A DNA stretch of 20,136 nt from Haplomitrium mnioides (GCA_049999725.1 JBNGIS010028926.1:1-20136), one strand, 5' to 3'. Counted from the first letter of the stretch, positions 1 through 9,471 are shown. Notes: generated from the sequence alone by a model not told the origin. Program-made: numbers and translations.

Positions 1-184
1 TGTTGAGAATTCGAGCTCTGTTAAGTTACCTAGTGAATTTAGACCAGGATAGTCTAAATTCAGATAGGACAAAATACCATTTTGTCCTAACCTCATTTTT
101 GTCTTATTATATTTTGTCTTCTAGTGTTGACATCTATTTTGTCATGTAGTGCCAACCCTAATTCGCTGGGCCTACTTTTCTGTG

Positions 185-192
185 TATATAAG
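185..192 (+). promoter_or_regulatory. LTR TATA box (TATATAAG)
   Basis: TATATAAG lies about 100 bp upstream of the AATAAA at 286-291, the normal arrangement in a copia LTR. Transcription would start roughly 25-30 bp downstream, near 215. The same motif recurs in the 3' LTR at about 5102-5109, from which it could drive antisense transcription of the minus-strand host gene's intron. Confidence 0.75.
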
Positions 193-285
193 GGAGAGAG
201 GGGGCTATTGCCCTTCATTCTGTGCTTCCCTATTGTTGTTGAGGATCTCTCCTGCTCCTCCCCTCTGTATGCTTGATGCAGGTGT

Positions 286-291
286 AATAAA
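286..291 (+). terminator. LTR polyadenylation signal AATAAA
   Basis: AATAAA sits in the sequence GGTGTAATAAAGTGC. In the 3' LTR copy (5203-5208) it would direct 3' processing of the genomic transcript. Confidence 0.7.
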
Positions 292-345
292 GTGCTGCTA
301 GCACTCTGATATTGGCTCCAGATTGCTCTCTTTGATTTCTTCACA

Positions 346-357
346 TGGTATCAGAGC
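346..357 (+). other. Primer binding site (initiator tRNA-Met)
   Basis: TGGTATCAGAGC follows directly after the LTR-terminal CA. It is the standard plant Ty1/copia primer site, complementary to the 3' end of the initiator methionine tRNA, which primes minus-strand DNA synthesis. Confidence 0.95.
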
Positions 358-712
358 TTGGTTCATAAAGAGAGAGAGAGGCCCCTGTTTTTCTGGTGAA
401 TCGACCTTCAGACATCTGAAGCAGTTTCGATTTTGATTATTGAGCAAGGTTCTTAAGGGAAGACAGAATCGGTTCATGATTTTGGGTGCTTCTTCATGCA
501 GCAAAGGTTCTGCATGTTGTGGTTTTCATCTGCATCAATTAGATCTGGTCCTATTTCGAAGTTAGTGACACATTTCCTGCAGTACTGATCTGATTTGAGT
601 GCTCTACTTCGAATTTGGTCACAAAAGGTGACAGAAATCCCCTAAGAGTGCCAGATTGCTTTGCTGGGAGCACATTGCTTGTTTGGACACACTTGATTTG
701 CAGGATTGAGAG
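358..712 (+). other. Untranslated leader of the retrotransposon
   Basis: No coding frame was recognised here. It contains a short GA run (about 367-381) and several ATG triplets upstream of the gag-pol start (for example near 476, 494 and 512), so ribosomes would meet short upstream frames first. Packaging signals are expected in such leaders, but none can be identified by eye. Confidence 0.6.
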
Positions 713-3700
713 ATGGCAGATGGAATTTCTCAGATTGTGACTGAGAAATTGAATGAGAGCAACTACACTGTTTGGTCTGTAAGGATGACCAATTTTATTA
801 AGAGCAAAAGGCTCTGGAGGTTCATTACCGATGATGTAATAGAACCTGTATTGGGATCACTCCCATCAGAAGAAAAACTGCAAGAGTATGAGACATATCA
901 TGAGAACGTGCACAAGTTGTTATATTGGCTGACCATAAGTGTTGATGACAAGATGATGGGATACATATCTACATCAAAGACACCCAAGGAAGGTTGGGAC
1001 ATCCTGAAGAACAGATATGCTGTTTCTTCAGAAGCAAGGAAATTAGCACTGCAAATGGAGTTTATCAATTTGCAAAAGGAGAAGCTAAATGTGAATGCTT
1101 ATGCCTTGAGGATCAAGTCCCTAGCCGAGCAATTGGCAAGTGTGGGAGAAGAAGTGAAGGAAAGCATCATGGTAGCAGTTTGCTTGAACGGTTTGGGCAA
1201 TGAGTTCAAACAGTTCAAAACCTCCATAAGAACAAGGGAGGGTGCTACATCTTTTTCACAACTCATTACCATGCTGGTTGCAGAGGAGCTTGACCTTGGT
1301 GGAGGAGCATCAAACAGTCAAGGTAACCAGGAACAAGCATTCTACTCTACTAGAGGTAGAGGTCAAGGCAGAAGTTATGGCAGAAGCGGATCTGGAAGAG
1401 GCCGCTCGAATGGATATGTGCACAATCAGCTGCAACAACAATCTAATAGCAGAGGTCAATCAAGAGGCAGGGGGAGTAATAGAAGTCGTGCAGGTCAACA
1501 TCAGAATCAAGGATCTGAGTGTTTTTATTGTGGCAAGCAAGGCCACATGGCGAGAGACTGCTACAAAAAGCAGAATGATCAGAAGAACAATCGTGTTCAA
1601 GGGAATTATGCAGATTCGAATAAGGCAGGCAATGAGAATATTTTCATTATGCAACATGGATGCTCATCTGTCATGCACGAGGAGCAGGAAGATGATGAGG
1701 AAAAATGGTTTGTAGATTCCGCATGCTCAAACCACATGACGAGACACAGAGAGTGGTTTAAAGAAACCAGAGATCTGAGCACACCTGGATATGTTGAGAC
1801 AGGTGATTCGACAATGCATCCTATCAAGCAGATTGGGAGCATACCAATTGTGATGGAGAATGGTAAAACGAGGTGCTTGTCTAATGTTATGCATGTTCCA
1901 AAGATTCAGAAGAATCTGATTTCAGTTGGACAGTGTGTGGAGCAGAACATGCAAGTAAGATTCAATCCCACAGGGGTTTTTATTGAAGACTGGGGGAATA
2001 ACTGTGATCTCATCTCCAAAGGAAGCAGGAATGGAAGAATGTTCACACTGGATGTGAGCATGCCTGCTGTAACAGAAGCCATGTTTGCACATGGTACAGG
2101 AGCGGTGTCTGATATTGAGATATGGCACAAAAGAATTGGCCATATCAACATACAGAAGTTGAGAGAGATGCAAAAGTCCGGGATTGTCAATGGACTGCCC
2201 AGGTTCAAAGTTGAAAGCATGGACAAAGTATGTGAAGCCTGCCAGTTTGGTAAGCAGGCAAGGAAGCCATTTCCTCATACTGGATATGTGGCAAGGAAGC
2301 CACTAGAGTTGGTACACTCAGATGTGTGGGGTCCTACAAAAACAGGATCTCTTGGAGGATGCACATATTATGTTACCTTTATTGATGATTATTCACGGAA
2401 ACTGTGGATATATTTTATGAAACATAAGAGTGAAGTGCTTGATCACTTCAAACATTTTCGAGCTATGGTGGAAAAGGAAAAAGGGCTGTCGGTAAAATGT
2501 TTAAGATCAGATGGAGGTGGGGAGTATTTCTCCAGGGAATTCAGTAACTATCTGCAGACAGAAGGTATCAGGAGACAACAGACTTGCAGATATACACCTC
2601 AGCAGAATGGGGTAGCTGAAAGGAAGAACAGGCATGTTGCAGAAGTAGCACGTGCCATGATAAATGAGAAGAATATGCCTCATTCCTATTGGGCAGAGGC
2701 AGTATCAACAGCCGTCTATATAATGAATCGTACTTCTACTGCAGGTGTTCATGGGATGACACCAGAAGAGAGGTTTACAGGGAGATGCCCAAGTATGTCA
2801 CACCTGAAAGTGTTTGGCTGCATAGCATATGTTCATGTGCCAGCAGAAACACGGAGCAAGCTGGATCCAAAAGCAGAAAAATGTATTTTCATTGGATACT
2901 CCAATGAACAGAAAGGCTACAGGTGCTACAATCCTTCTACACGTACAATGAGGGTAAGTAGAGATGTGGTATTTGATGAATTAAGCACTTGGTATTGTCC
3001 TAAAGTGGACATTGTTATAGAGGATCCAAAAGGGAAGCAAGTTGTGACAGAAGAGAGTAAACAACCACAAGGGTTGAACAGTCCACAAAGTGGAAGCAGC
3101 AGCATTCCATGGCAAGATAGGTTGCGCAGGAATCTGGAGCTACAAGCTTCAACAAGTGGAGGTGGTACAGGAATAACAATTAAAAACTCTGATGGGAGAG
3201 GCAACAACATCAAGCCAGAGAGTTTGGAGGAAGAACTGGGTGTTTCTACACCAGTTCAAAGACAGAGTGAACAGCAAGTGCGCAGAAGTGAAAGGGTGAA
3301 GTACCCTATTGAGAGATTAGGAATCTCAGGATTCTGTGCATTACATCATGCATATATGGTGCAGGTTGTTACAGAGAAAGAACCTGTGACCTTTGATGAA
3401 GCTGTTGGAGATGAAAGGTGGAAATCTGCTATGATAGAAGAGATGGAAGCTCTTCATAAGAACCAAACATGGGAGTTGAGTTCTTTACCTGCAGGAAAGA
3501 AAGCTATTGGATGCAAGTGGGTCTATAAGCTTAAGAGACATGAAGATGGCAGGATAAGCAGATTCAAGGCACGATTGGTGGCCAAAGGTTATGCACAAAC
3601 CCAAGGTATAGATTATGAGGAGACATTCAGTCCTGTGGCCAGGATGGCAACAGTGAGGGTAGTCATTGCATTGGCTGCAGCAAAGCAATGGTCATTACAT

Positions 3701-4969
3701 CAAATGGATGTAAAGAATGCATTTCTGCATGGAGAATTGGAAGAAGAGGTCTATATGACACAACCACAAGGGTTTGTCAATTTGGAGAATCCAAGGCAAG
3801 TATGCAAGCTGAAGAAGGCCTTGTATGGATTAAAGCAAGCGCCTAGAGCATGGTCTACCAAGATAGGAGAATATCTTGTGACAGTGGGGTTCAAGGTTTC
3901 TGATGCAGACTATTCGATGTACATCAGAAGAACAGAGAAAGGTACCATGCTGATACTCATCTATGTGGATGATCTTTTAATGACTGGAGATAGCATGCAG
4001 GACATAACAGAGGTGAAGCTGTTACTGCATCAGAAATTTGAGATGAAAGATCTTGGAGAGATAAGATATTTTCTTGGCATTGAGGTCATTAATGAGGAGA
4101 AAGGCATCTGGATGATACAAAGGCAGTATGCTCTGGACATGCTAGACAAGTATGGGATGACAGGTTGCAAACCAATTGCAACACCTTTGGATCAGAACTC
4201 TAAGCTGAGTGATCACGAAGGAGAGAAGATTGAAGATCCCACACGATATCGGAAGATGGTAGGGAGTTTGATCTATATAACCATCACAAGACCAGACTTG
4301 AGTTATGCAGTGGGCTTGGTAAGCCAATTCATGCAAAGTCCACGGAAGCCACACCTAGATGCAGTGCGTCGTATTCTTCGATATGTAAAGTCTACAATTC
4401 AGTATGGGTTATTTTATGAGAGTGGCAGGGACTGTCAACTTTCTGGATATACAGATGCAGATTGGGCTGGAAGCTCAAGTGATAGAAGATCCACAAGTGG
4501 GTATGTTTTCTCTTTTGGTAGCGCTGGGATAGCTTGGAGCAGCAAGAAGCAACCAACGGTTGCATTATCAAGCACAGAGGCAGAGTACAGAGGAGCAGCC
4601 ATGGCTACTTGTGAAGTGGCATGGTTACTAAAATTGTTACATGATCTTGGAGTGAGTGTGAATCACCCTGTCGATGTTTACTGTGATAACATCAGTAGCA
4701 TTCAGCTGGCAAACAATCCAGTCTTCCATGCACGCTCAAAACATATTGAGGTGCACTATCATTTTCTGAGAGAGAAGGTGTTAGCCAGGATGGTGGATCT
4801 GAAGTATATCAGCACTGAGGATCAGGTGGCTGATATTTTTACAAAATCATTGGGGGCAGAAAAGTTACTGAAGTTCAGAGGACAACTTGGTGTACATGCG
4901 TTGAGCTCGAGGGGGAGTGTTGAGAATTCGAGCTCTGTTAAGTTACCTAGTGAATTTAGACCAGGATAG
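713..4969 (+). CDS. Ty1/copia gag-pol polyprotein, intact
   Basis: A 1418-residue polyprotein. Gag (UBN2-type) spans about 10-195, followed by an RG/SR-rich linker (about 213-260) and a CCHC zinc knuckle at 270-283 (C270, C273, H278, C283). The protease motif WFVDSA has D335, with Ala where Gly is more usual. Integrase has an H472-H477-C507-C510 zinc site and a DD35E triad D537, D600, E636. Reverse transcriptase has D999 and YVDD at 1084-1087. RNase H has D1248, E1289, D1325 and D1374. Every catalytic residue I looked for is present and there is no stop or frameshift. The ATG at 713 sits in a GAGATGGC context. The frame crosses the LTR junction at 4918 and stops at 4967-4969, so the last 17 residues are LTR-encoded. 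Confidence 0.97.
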   Translation: MADGISQIVTEKLNESNYTVWSVRMTNFIKSKRLWRFITDDVIEPVLGSLPSEEKLQEYETYHENVHKLLYWLTISVDDKMMGYISTSKTPKEGWDILKNRYAVSSEARKLALQMEFINLQKEKLNVNAYALRIKSLAEQLASVGEEVKESIMVAVCLNGLGNEFKQFKTSIRTREGATSFSQLITMLVAEELDLGGGASNSQGNQEQAFYSTRGRGQGRSYGRSGSGRGRSNGYVHNQLQQQSNSRGQSRGRGSNRSRAGQHQNQGSECFYCGKQGHMARDCYKKQNDQKNNRVQGNYADSNKAGNENIFIMQHGCSSVMHEEQEDDEEKWFVDSACSNHMTRHREWFKETRDLSTPGYVETGDSTMHPIKQIGSIPIVMENGKTRCLSNVMHVPKIQKNLISVGQCVEQNMQVRFNPTGVFIEDWGNNCDLISKGSRNGRMFTLDVSMPAVTEAMFAHGTGAVSDIEIWHKRIGHINIQKLREMQKSGIVNGLPRFKVESMDKVCEACQFGKQARKPFPHTGYVARKPLELVHSDVWGPTKTGSLGGCTYYVTFIDDYSRKLWIYFMKHKSEVLDHFKHFRAMVEKEKGLSVKCLRSDGGGEYFSREFSNYLQTEGIRRQQTCRYTPQQNGVAERKNRHVAEVARAMINEKNMPHSYWAEAVSTAVYIMNRTSTAGVHGMTPEERFTGRCPSMSHLKVFGCIAYVHVPAETRSKLDPKAEKCIFIGYSNEQKGYRCYNPSTRTMRVSRDVVFDELSTWYCPKVDIVIEDPKGKQVVTEESKQPQGLNSPQSGSSSIPWQDRLRRNLELQASTSGGGTGITIKNSDGRGNNIKPESLEEELGVSTPVQRQSEQQVRRSERVKYPIERLGISGFCALHHAYMVQVVTEKEPVTFDEAVGDERWKSAMIEEMEALHKNQTWELSSLPAGKKAIGCKWVYKLKRHEDGRISRFKARLVAKGYAQTQGIDYEETFSPVARMATVRVVIALAAAKQWSLHQMDVKNAFLHGELEEEVYMTQPQGFVNLENPRQVCKLKKALYGLKQAPRAWSTKIGEYLVTVGFKVSDADYSMYIRRTEKGTMLILIYVDDLLMTGDSMQDITEVKLLLHQKFEMKDLGEIRYFLGIEVINEEKGIWMIQRQYALDMLDKYGMTGCKPIATPLDQNSKLSDHEGEKIEDPTRYRKMVGSLIYITITRPDLSYAVGLVSQFMQSPRKPHLDAVRRILRYVKSTIQYGLFYESGRDCQLSGYTDADWAGSSSDRRSTSGYVFSFGSAGIAWSSKKQPTVALSSTEAEYRGAAMATCEVAWLLKLLHDLGVSVNHPVDVYCDNISSIQLANNPVFHARSKHIEVHYHFLREKVLARMVDLKYISTEDQVADIFTKSLGAEKLLKFRGQLGVHALSSRGSVENSSSVKLPSEFRPG
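4909..4917 (+). other. Polypurine tract
   Basis: The purine run GAGGGGGAG directly abuts the first base of the 3' LTR. It is the expected primer for plus-strand DNA synthesis. It lies inside the gag-pol reading frame. Confidence 0.88.
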
Positions 4970-5264
4970 TCTAAATTCAGATAGGACAAAATACCATTTT
5001 GTCCTAACCTCATTTTTGTCTTATTCTATTTTGTCTTCTAGTGTTGACATCTATTTTGTCATGTAGTGCCAACCCTAATTCGCTGGGCCTACTTTTCTGT
5101 GTATATAAGGGAGAGAAGGGGCTATTGCCCTTTATTCTGTGCTTCCCTATTGTTGTTGAGGATCTCTCCTGCTCCTCCCCTCTGTATGCTTGATGCAGGT
5201 GTAATAAAGTGCTGCTAGCACTCTGATATTGGCTCCAGATTGCTCTCTCTTTGATTTCTTCACA
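4918..5264 (+). repeat. 3' LTR
   Basis: 347 bp against 345 bp for the 5' LTR. Differences are C at 5026, A at 5117, T at 5133 and an extra CT near 5247. It ends TTCACA at 5264, after which LINE sequence starts at once. It supplies the gag-pol stop codon. Confidence 0.96.
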
Positions 5265-5269
5265 TGGAA
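5265..5269 (+). other. Right half of the predicted copia target-site duplication (TGGAA)
   Basis: Copia elements usually duplicate 5 bp of target. The five bases after the 3' LTR are TGGAA and belong to the interrupted LINE. The matching copy should lie immediately left of base 1, out of view. Confidence 0.55.
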
Positions 5270-7673
5270 GACCCTCCCAGTGAACAAGAATTCAGGAAGG
5301 CCCTGGCTAGCATGGGAGGGCTTAAAATCCCAGGACCAGACGGTCCCCCGAGCGAATTCTACAAATGCTGCTGGAAATGGATCGCCAAAGACTACACAGC
5401 CATGATCTCGGAAGCGGTTAGAAGACAATGGTTTAGTGTTGAGCTCAACAAGGGCACAATCTCCTTGATTGACAAGGGTGGCGATAAGATGCTAGTCTCC
5501 AACTGGAGACCCATTTCCCTTCTGAATATCTCTTACAAGATCTTTGCCAAAATGATTGCATGTAGGCTGCAAAAGGTTCTGACAGGAATCATTAATACAG
5601 AGCAATCAGCCTTTCTGCCTAATAGATACATCCTGGACAATGTGATTTCTGCAATCGAGACCAATTAATGGCATCCCCTCCTGCTCCATCAGTATCCAGC
5701 TATCAGTTCGCCAAGGCTGCCCTCTAGCTCCTTTTCTATATCTTGTGGTGGCAGATGCACTGGGACACCTTCTAAATAATGCAGCGCTCTAAGGACAAGT
5801 AAAAGGGATCTCTATCCCCATGGGCAGGAGTCATCTCTTTTCCCAATATGCGGACGACACTCTTCTATCCTTGGCAGGAGAAGAAAAGAACCTGCTGAAG
5901 GCAGTAGAGCTGCTGAGCACCTTCTCCAAGGCTACTGGACAAAATATCAACGGGGAGAAAACATCTGCTATTTGGATCAGCCCCCGACCCAAGCCGCAAA
6001 GGTGGGACGTGGGCACTAACTGGAAATGGGCAGAAAAAGATACAGTCTTGAAATTCCTAGGTATTCCGTTCGGCCTTTAAAGTGGTCTACCAGCAATTAA
6101 GAACATCTTGGTGGACAGAATCAGATCTAAGCTCAAGTTTTGGTGCAACAGATATATTAGCCTGCCAGGAAGACTGTTGATCATTAATCAAATCCTTCTG
6201 AGATCCATCTGGTACTTTGCTTCTTGCTGGGCAGGGGGGAGTTCACCCCTTAAAGAAATCAAACAGCTTTTGAGAAATTTCCTTTGGTCAGGAAATGGGG
6301 AAAACTGCAGAGCTCCAGTGGCGTGGGAAACATGTGTGAAGAGGAAGAAAGAAGGGGGTTTGGGAGTGATAGACATATATGCACAGATTCAAGCCCTGCT
6401 GGGGCAGTGGATTATGAAGACGGTTCTGCCTGGGGACTCAACATGCAAAACGTTCTTACTGTACAGAGCCAGATAAGCTAGACCACTGGGTAAACTAGGT
6501 TGGGGTCACTCCCTATTGTGGTCAGTAGCTGACTGCAGTCCTCATGCTGGTCAGACACCTCTTAGCTGTGGAAAGAGATATGGCAGGCTTGGTCGGTGCT
6601 CAAAAGATTTATTAAACCAAAAACCTCCTGAATCCTTTGAAGAAGTTTCCAGCATTAACATCTGGTGGTGTAAACTGGGAGAAAATTCACTCCTGGCTGC
6701 AAACAAGAGATGGCCAGCATTGAGATGGTCTCAGGCAGGGATCAACGTGATTGGGGACCTATGGAATCGTCAAACATACGAGTTCCTTGAGTGGAAAGAG
6801 GCACAAGGACGCTACCAGCTTCACAAAAAGCATGAGCGTAAATGGCATGCCCTGATAGAAAAGATCCCTGAAAGATGGATATCACGCCTCTTGGAGGGGC
6901 CAGGACACATATGAAAAGGAGACTGGACTGGAGTTTTCACGTCTACAGAAGAGACTCACCCGATTGCAATATCCCTGTGGAGTGCTGATACTGATCAGAA
7001 CGCGGGCATCCTGACTCAGGCCTCTTCGCTCCCCCTTTCATGCTCATGGTTCTTTGTGACCTCTATATCTACTGTGCTGACTGAAGGAAATCGACCTCAG
7101 CTTCCTCCTTCAGTGATTATGAGGAAAATGAGAGTCTGCACAGTGCCCAAAGGTCAGAATTCTGAGTATAAATTACTTGGCTCCTTTATAGGAGAGGGAG
7201 ATTGGTACCCTGGAATGTGTGTCTGGAAAGGAATGTGGGTCTGGAAAGATAACTCCCCCCTCAGCAGCTACTCCACCAAGAAAGGCCGTCGATTCATCCT
7301 GGACTGGCCATCTACAGTAGTTCCAGTTATGGACTGCTGGAAAGCACACGGTCTGATCGACTCTGCACACTCCTCCAGATGGACTGATATATGGGACGCG
7401 AGCAGATCAGCCAAAGAGGCCTCATTAATGTGGCTTATTGTCCAAAGAGGTGTGCAAGTTGGGAGTTTCAGGAAAAAAACAGAGAAGCCTGGCTTTGAGA
7501 TTGATGCAAGATGTGTCTGCTGCAAGGAGGATTTATTGGAAGACTTCATTCACTGTTTCTGTCTCTGTCCTAGGATCAACACTATCTGGAAGTGGGCACG
7601 AAATATCATTAACAGATTAGTGTTCTCCATTTAGGGGAATACCAAAAGGTGGAAGCCAGCATGGCAGCAATGC

Positions 7674-7723
7674 ATCCTAGGTGACAGAATTCCGAAGGAT
7701 CCTAGGTGACAGAATTCCGAAGG
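7674..7723 (+). repeat. Perfect 25-bp tandem duplication inside LINE ORF2
   Basis: 7674-7698 and 7699-7723 are identical. Because 25 is not a multiple of three, the copy moves the reading frame: LINE homology is in one frame before it and in the next frame after it. It is a simple post-insertion lesion, probably slippage or repair. Confidence 0.93.
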
Positions 7724-8161
7724 CACTGGTCGTAGCACAAGAGATCTGGTCCTTACTAAGAGGAACAGTACTTTACTCCATATGGCTGTCTAGGAATGCA
7801 ATAAAGTTCCAGAAGTCACACATGGATAGGTACTGCTTGAAATAGAAAATCTGGATGAGACTGATTGAGTACGGAAAGAAAGCTTGGCGTGACACTTGTA
7901 GAGACTGGATAAAGGCTCAAAATGAAGAGAAAAGAGAAAAAATTCTTGAAGCCTTTGACAGAACATGGGGTGCAAGGCATTTGCTTTGTATCTGTGATGA
8001 GGACTCAGTTTACTGGAATTTTGATGTCAGTAGTAATCTGGATTGAGGCATTGGGCTACTGTTGTTTACTAGGCTAGATCCCGAAAGGGATTGATTGGTT
8101 GTTGGTTTTTGCCGCTCGGCCTGATTGCTGGCCGCAGTTGTACCTTTGATGCTTGAAAGTA

Positions 8162-8213
8162 AATAAAGTTGTTTGCTTTCGGTCAAGAGAGAAAGAGAGA
8201 GAGAGAGAGAGAG
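8162..8213 (+). repeat. LINE 3' end: AATAAA and GA-rich tail
   Basis: AATAAA at 8162-8167 is followed by GAGAGAAA and a (GA)n run to 8213. No long poly(A) is present. The tail may be an expanded or mutated A-rich LINE terminus. Its flanking duplication cannot be checked because the LINE 5' end is off-window. Confidence 0.7.
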
Positions 8214-8394
8214 GCTATGATTGCGGAGGCAGGTGCAAAAAACAGACAAGTACACTGCAATGGTGAGAAAAAGATTAGTGGGGACAAACCTGGCACTGGT
8301 GAGTCCATCTGCTAACTCTCTAATCTCTAACTTAGAGAGTTAAGTTTTGGAGCTGAGCAGAGCATCATAAGTTCACGGGAGAAGAGTGCCAGCC
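8214..8394. other. Spacer with an 11-bp inverted repeat, no gene seen
   Basis: No coding sequence was recognised. TAACTCTCTAA (8313-8323) and TTAGAGAGTTA (8332-8342) form a perfect 11-bp inverted repeat with an 8-nt loop. No terminator or MITE ends could be defined around it. Confidence 0.5.
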
Positions 8395-8690
8395 ATTGTT
8401 GATCATGGTACTTGAAAATTGTGGGAAGGTGCTCAGCTGGTCCATGAAAAGCCCATGATATTTCTGACATATCTCTCATAGTATCTGGGGCAGCAGCAGA
8501 TCATGTGGTGTTTATCTTCAGTGACTTGTGGGTAGAGGCACACCAGCTTCTCAAGTTGTATCTTGTTGTCCATCTTGAATCATTTCACTGTTTCACATCG
8601 TAGTCGATGGGAATCAGAACAGATTTGTGTGAGGCTGTGAACCAGATGGAGTGACATGTTACTTCTCAGGATAGACTAGCATAGAACTTT
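8395..8690 (-). mobile_element. Decayed fragment of a second LINE family (ORF2 C-terminus)
   Basis: Read on the minus strand, 8665 down to about 8400 gives RCETVK, then after a stop KIQLEKLVCLYPQVTEDKHH and a Cys-rich stretch before CPRYYE. This parallels the C-terminal zinc-finger region of the LINE copy at 14384-16440 (CRETTK...EKLVCLQC...HRVISTCPQYY). Stops interrupt it, and no 3' UTR or tail is attached. Confidence 0.7.
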
Positions 8691-8700
8691 GATGAAAGAG

Positions 8701-9240
8701 AGAGAATTGAATTGAATTGAATGCTTAAAGTCCCAAACTGGCAACAGGGACTGAATACCATGCTCAAAGTGATAAACAAGAATAACCATAATCAAAAGAA
8801 ACAGAAATAAGAGGGGTGGGTTGAGCCCACCCATACAGCAAAAGGCTCATCCTCGATTTCTAACACTAGCATCAGAGAGGAAGTCCCTGTTTGAGTGCGT
8901 GGGCAGGACTTCCTGGAAGACAAGGTAAGCCACCGTTGATCTGGGTGCTTGAGGAAGGTGTGGACCGTGCCATGACTGTTGCCAAAACGACCAAGGTATT
9001 GCCCACGGATCTTGAAGCAACACAGGTAGATGAATTACAAATGATGTTCATCCTCAGGCACCTGTAGGTCAAATTGCAGGCAAATCCGCTTTTCCAGGGG
9101 TATTTTGCCACTAACCTTGAACGACTTAAATGTTTCATAGCACAGTCAATGTTATGCAAGGATAATGGGAGTCATAGTGACATGCTGCCAGACAGATAAG
9201 GTTGGATACACTGAGATGGAGTGGTTTAGGATTTACGGTG
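8701..9240 (-). mobile_element. Second LINE family, truncated 3' end with tail
   Basis: On the minus strand about 9160 down to 8890 reads CYETFKSFKV...KRICLQFDLQVPEDEHHL then a stop, followed by IRGQYLGRF, the same C-terminal block as the copy at 14384-16440 (EKLVCLQCDLRVPEYKHR...MIRGQFYSLL). The 3' end follows: a hairpin AGTCCC (8729-8734) with GGGACT (8747-8752), then a (TTCAA)n tail (8705-8721 in plus coordinates). It is a 5'-truncated dead copy whose tail abuts the preceding fragment. Confidence 0.78.
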
Positions 9241-9471
9241 TTATGAGAGAATAACAGGATTTATAATTGCAATTGGTCAGACTCCACTGAGGCTTCCCCA
9301 GGAGTGTTTTGGTTTTTTCTGTTGCCCATGCCTTACTGCTTTCAGTGGTTTTACTTGATGCCCAGGAATAAAGAAAGAATAACCGCAGTTAACAGTAGGA
9401 GTCCTTTCTAAGTGTGCAGGTAATAATAGCTTACAGTAAACACATGTACTTATACAGCATCAGAGGCTAAC

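Larger units (their letters stand above)
1..345 (+). repeat. 5' LTR
   Basis: It starts TGTTGA and ends TTCACA, with the canonical TG...CA ends, and is followed immediately by the primer site. It matches 4918-5264 almost perfectly. U3 carries an 11-bp inverted repeat around 65-89 and several TTTTGTC heptamers. A TATA box (185-192) and a polyadenylation signal AATAAA (286-291) place U3, R and U5 in the usual order. Confidence 0.96.
1..5264 (+). mobile_element. Complete Ty1/copia LTR retrotransposon
   Basis: A full-length element: 5' LTR 1-345, primer binding site 346-357, leader, one gag-pol frame 713-4969, polypurine tract 4909-4917 and 3' LTR 4918-5264. Gene order is protease, integrase, reverse transcriptase, RNase H, which defines copia rather than gypsy. 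The LTRs differ by three substitutions (109 A/C, 200 G/A, 216 C/T in 5' LTR numbering) and one CT dinucleotide, under 1% substitution, and the frame has no stop. This indicates a recent and possibly competent copy. It interrupts a LINE that resumes at 5265, so it is a nested insertion. The left target-site duplication lies outside the window. Confidence 0.96.
5265..8046 (+). pseudogene. Broken LINE ORF2 (reverse transcriptase and zf-RVT)
   Basis: 5265-5666 encodes the RT fingers, with PGPDG, NWRPISLL and EQSAFLPNR motifs. The next recognisable block (from 5667, another frame) starts just before RQGCPLAP and YADD. The segment between, including palm motif A with its first catalytic Asp, is therefore deleted. 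Later damage: in-frame stops TAA 5790-5792, TAA 6078-6080, TGA 6912-6914, TAG 7632-7634 and TAG 7842-7844; a local frame disturbance near 6560-6620; and a 25-bp tandem duplication (7674-7723) that shifts the final part to a third frame. The C-terminal part has the zf-RVT signature (CVCC...HCFCLCPR, about 7510-7575). It ends with TGA at 8044-8046. It cannot encode an active enzyme. Confidence 0.92.
5265..8213 (+). mobile_element. L1-type LINE, 3' part, interrupted by the copia insertion
   Basis: Continuous LINE sequence from the reverse-transcriptase fingers to a 3' UTR with AATAAA (8162-8167) and a GA-rich tail (8186-8213). The 5' UTR, ORF1 and endonuclease are not in the window and are expected left of base 1, on the far side of the copia element. 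Orientation is the same as the copia and antisense to the EER5-like gene. Confidence 0.88.

Noticed and set aside
93-504. Two minus-strand open frames in the LTR and leader
   Set aside because: They overlap LTR control signals and the primer site, and have no coding similarity.
713-4969. Endogenous virus with an envelope-like gene
   Set aside because: There is no third frame after RNase H before the polypurine tract; the layout is an ordinary copia retrotransposon.
9290-9400. Possible EER5 exon 9 on the minus strand (reading FFIPGHQVKPL)
   Set aside because: Similarity to the expected conserved block is too weak, it would need an insertion, and no suitable acceptor in the required phase is visible.
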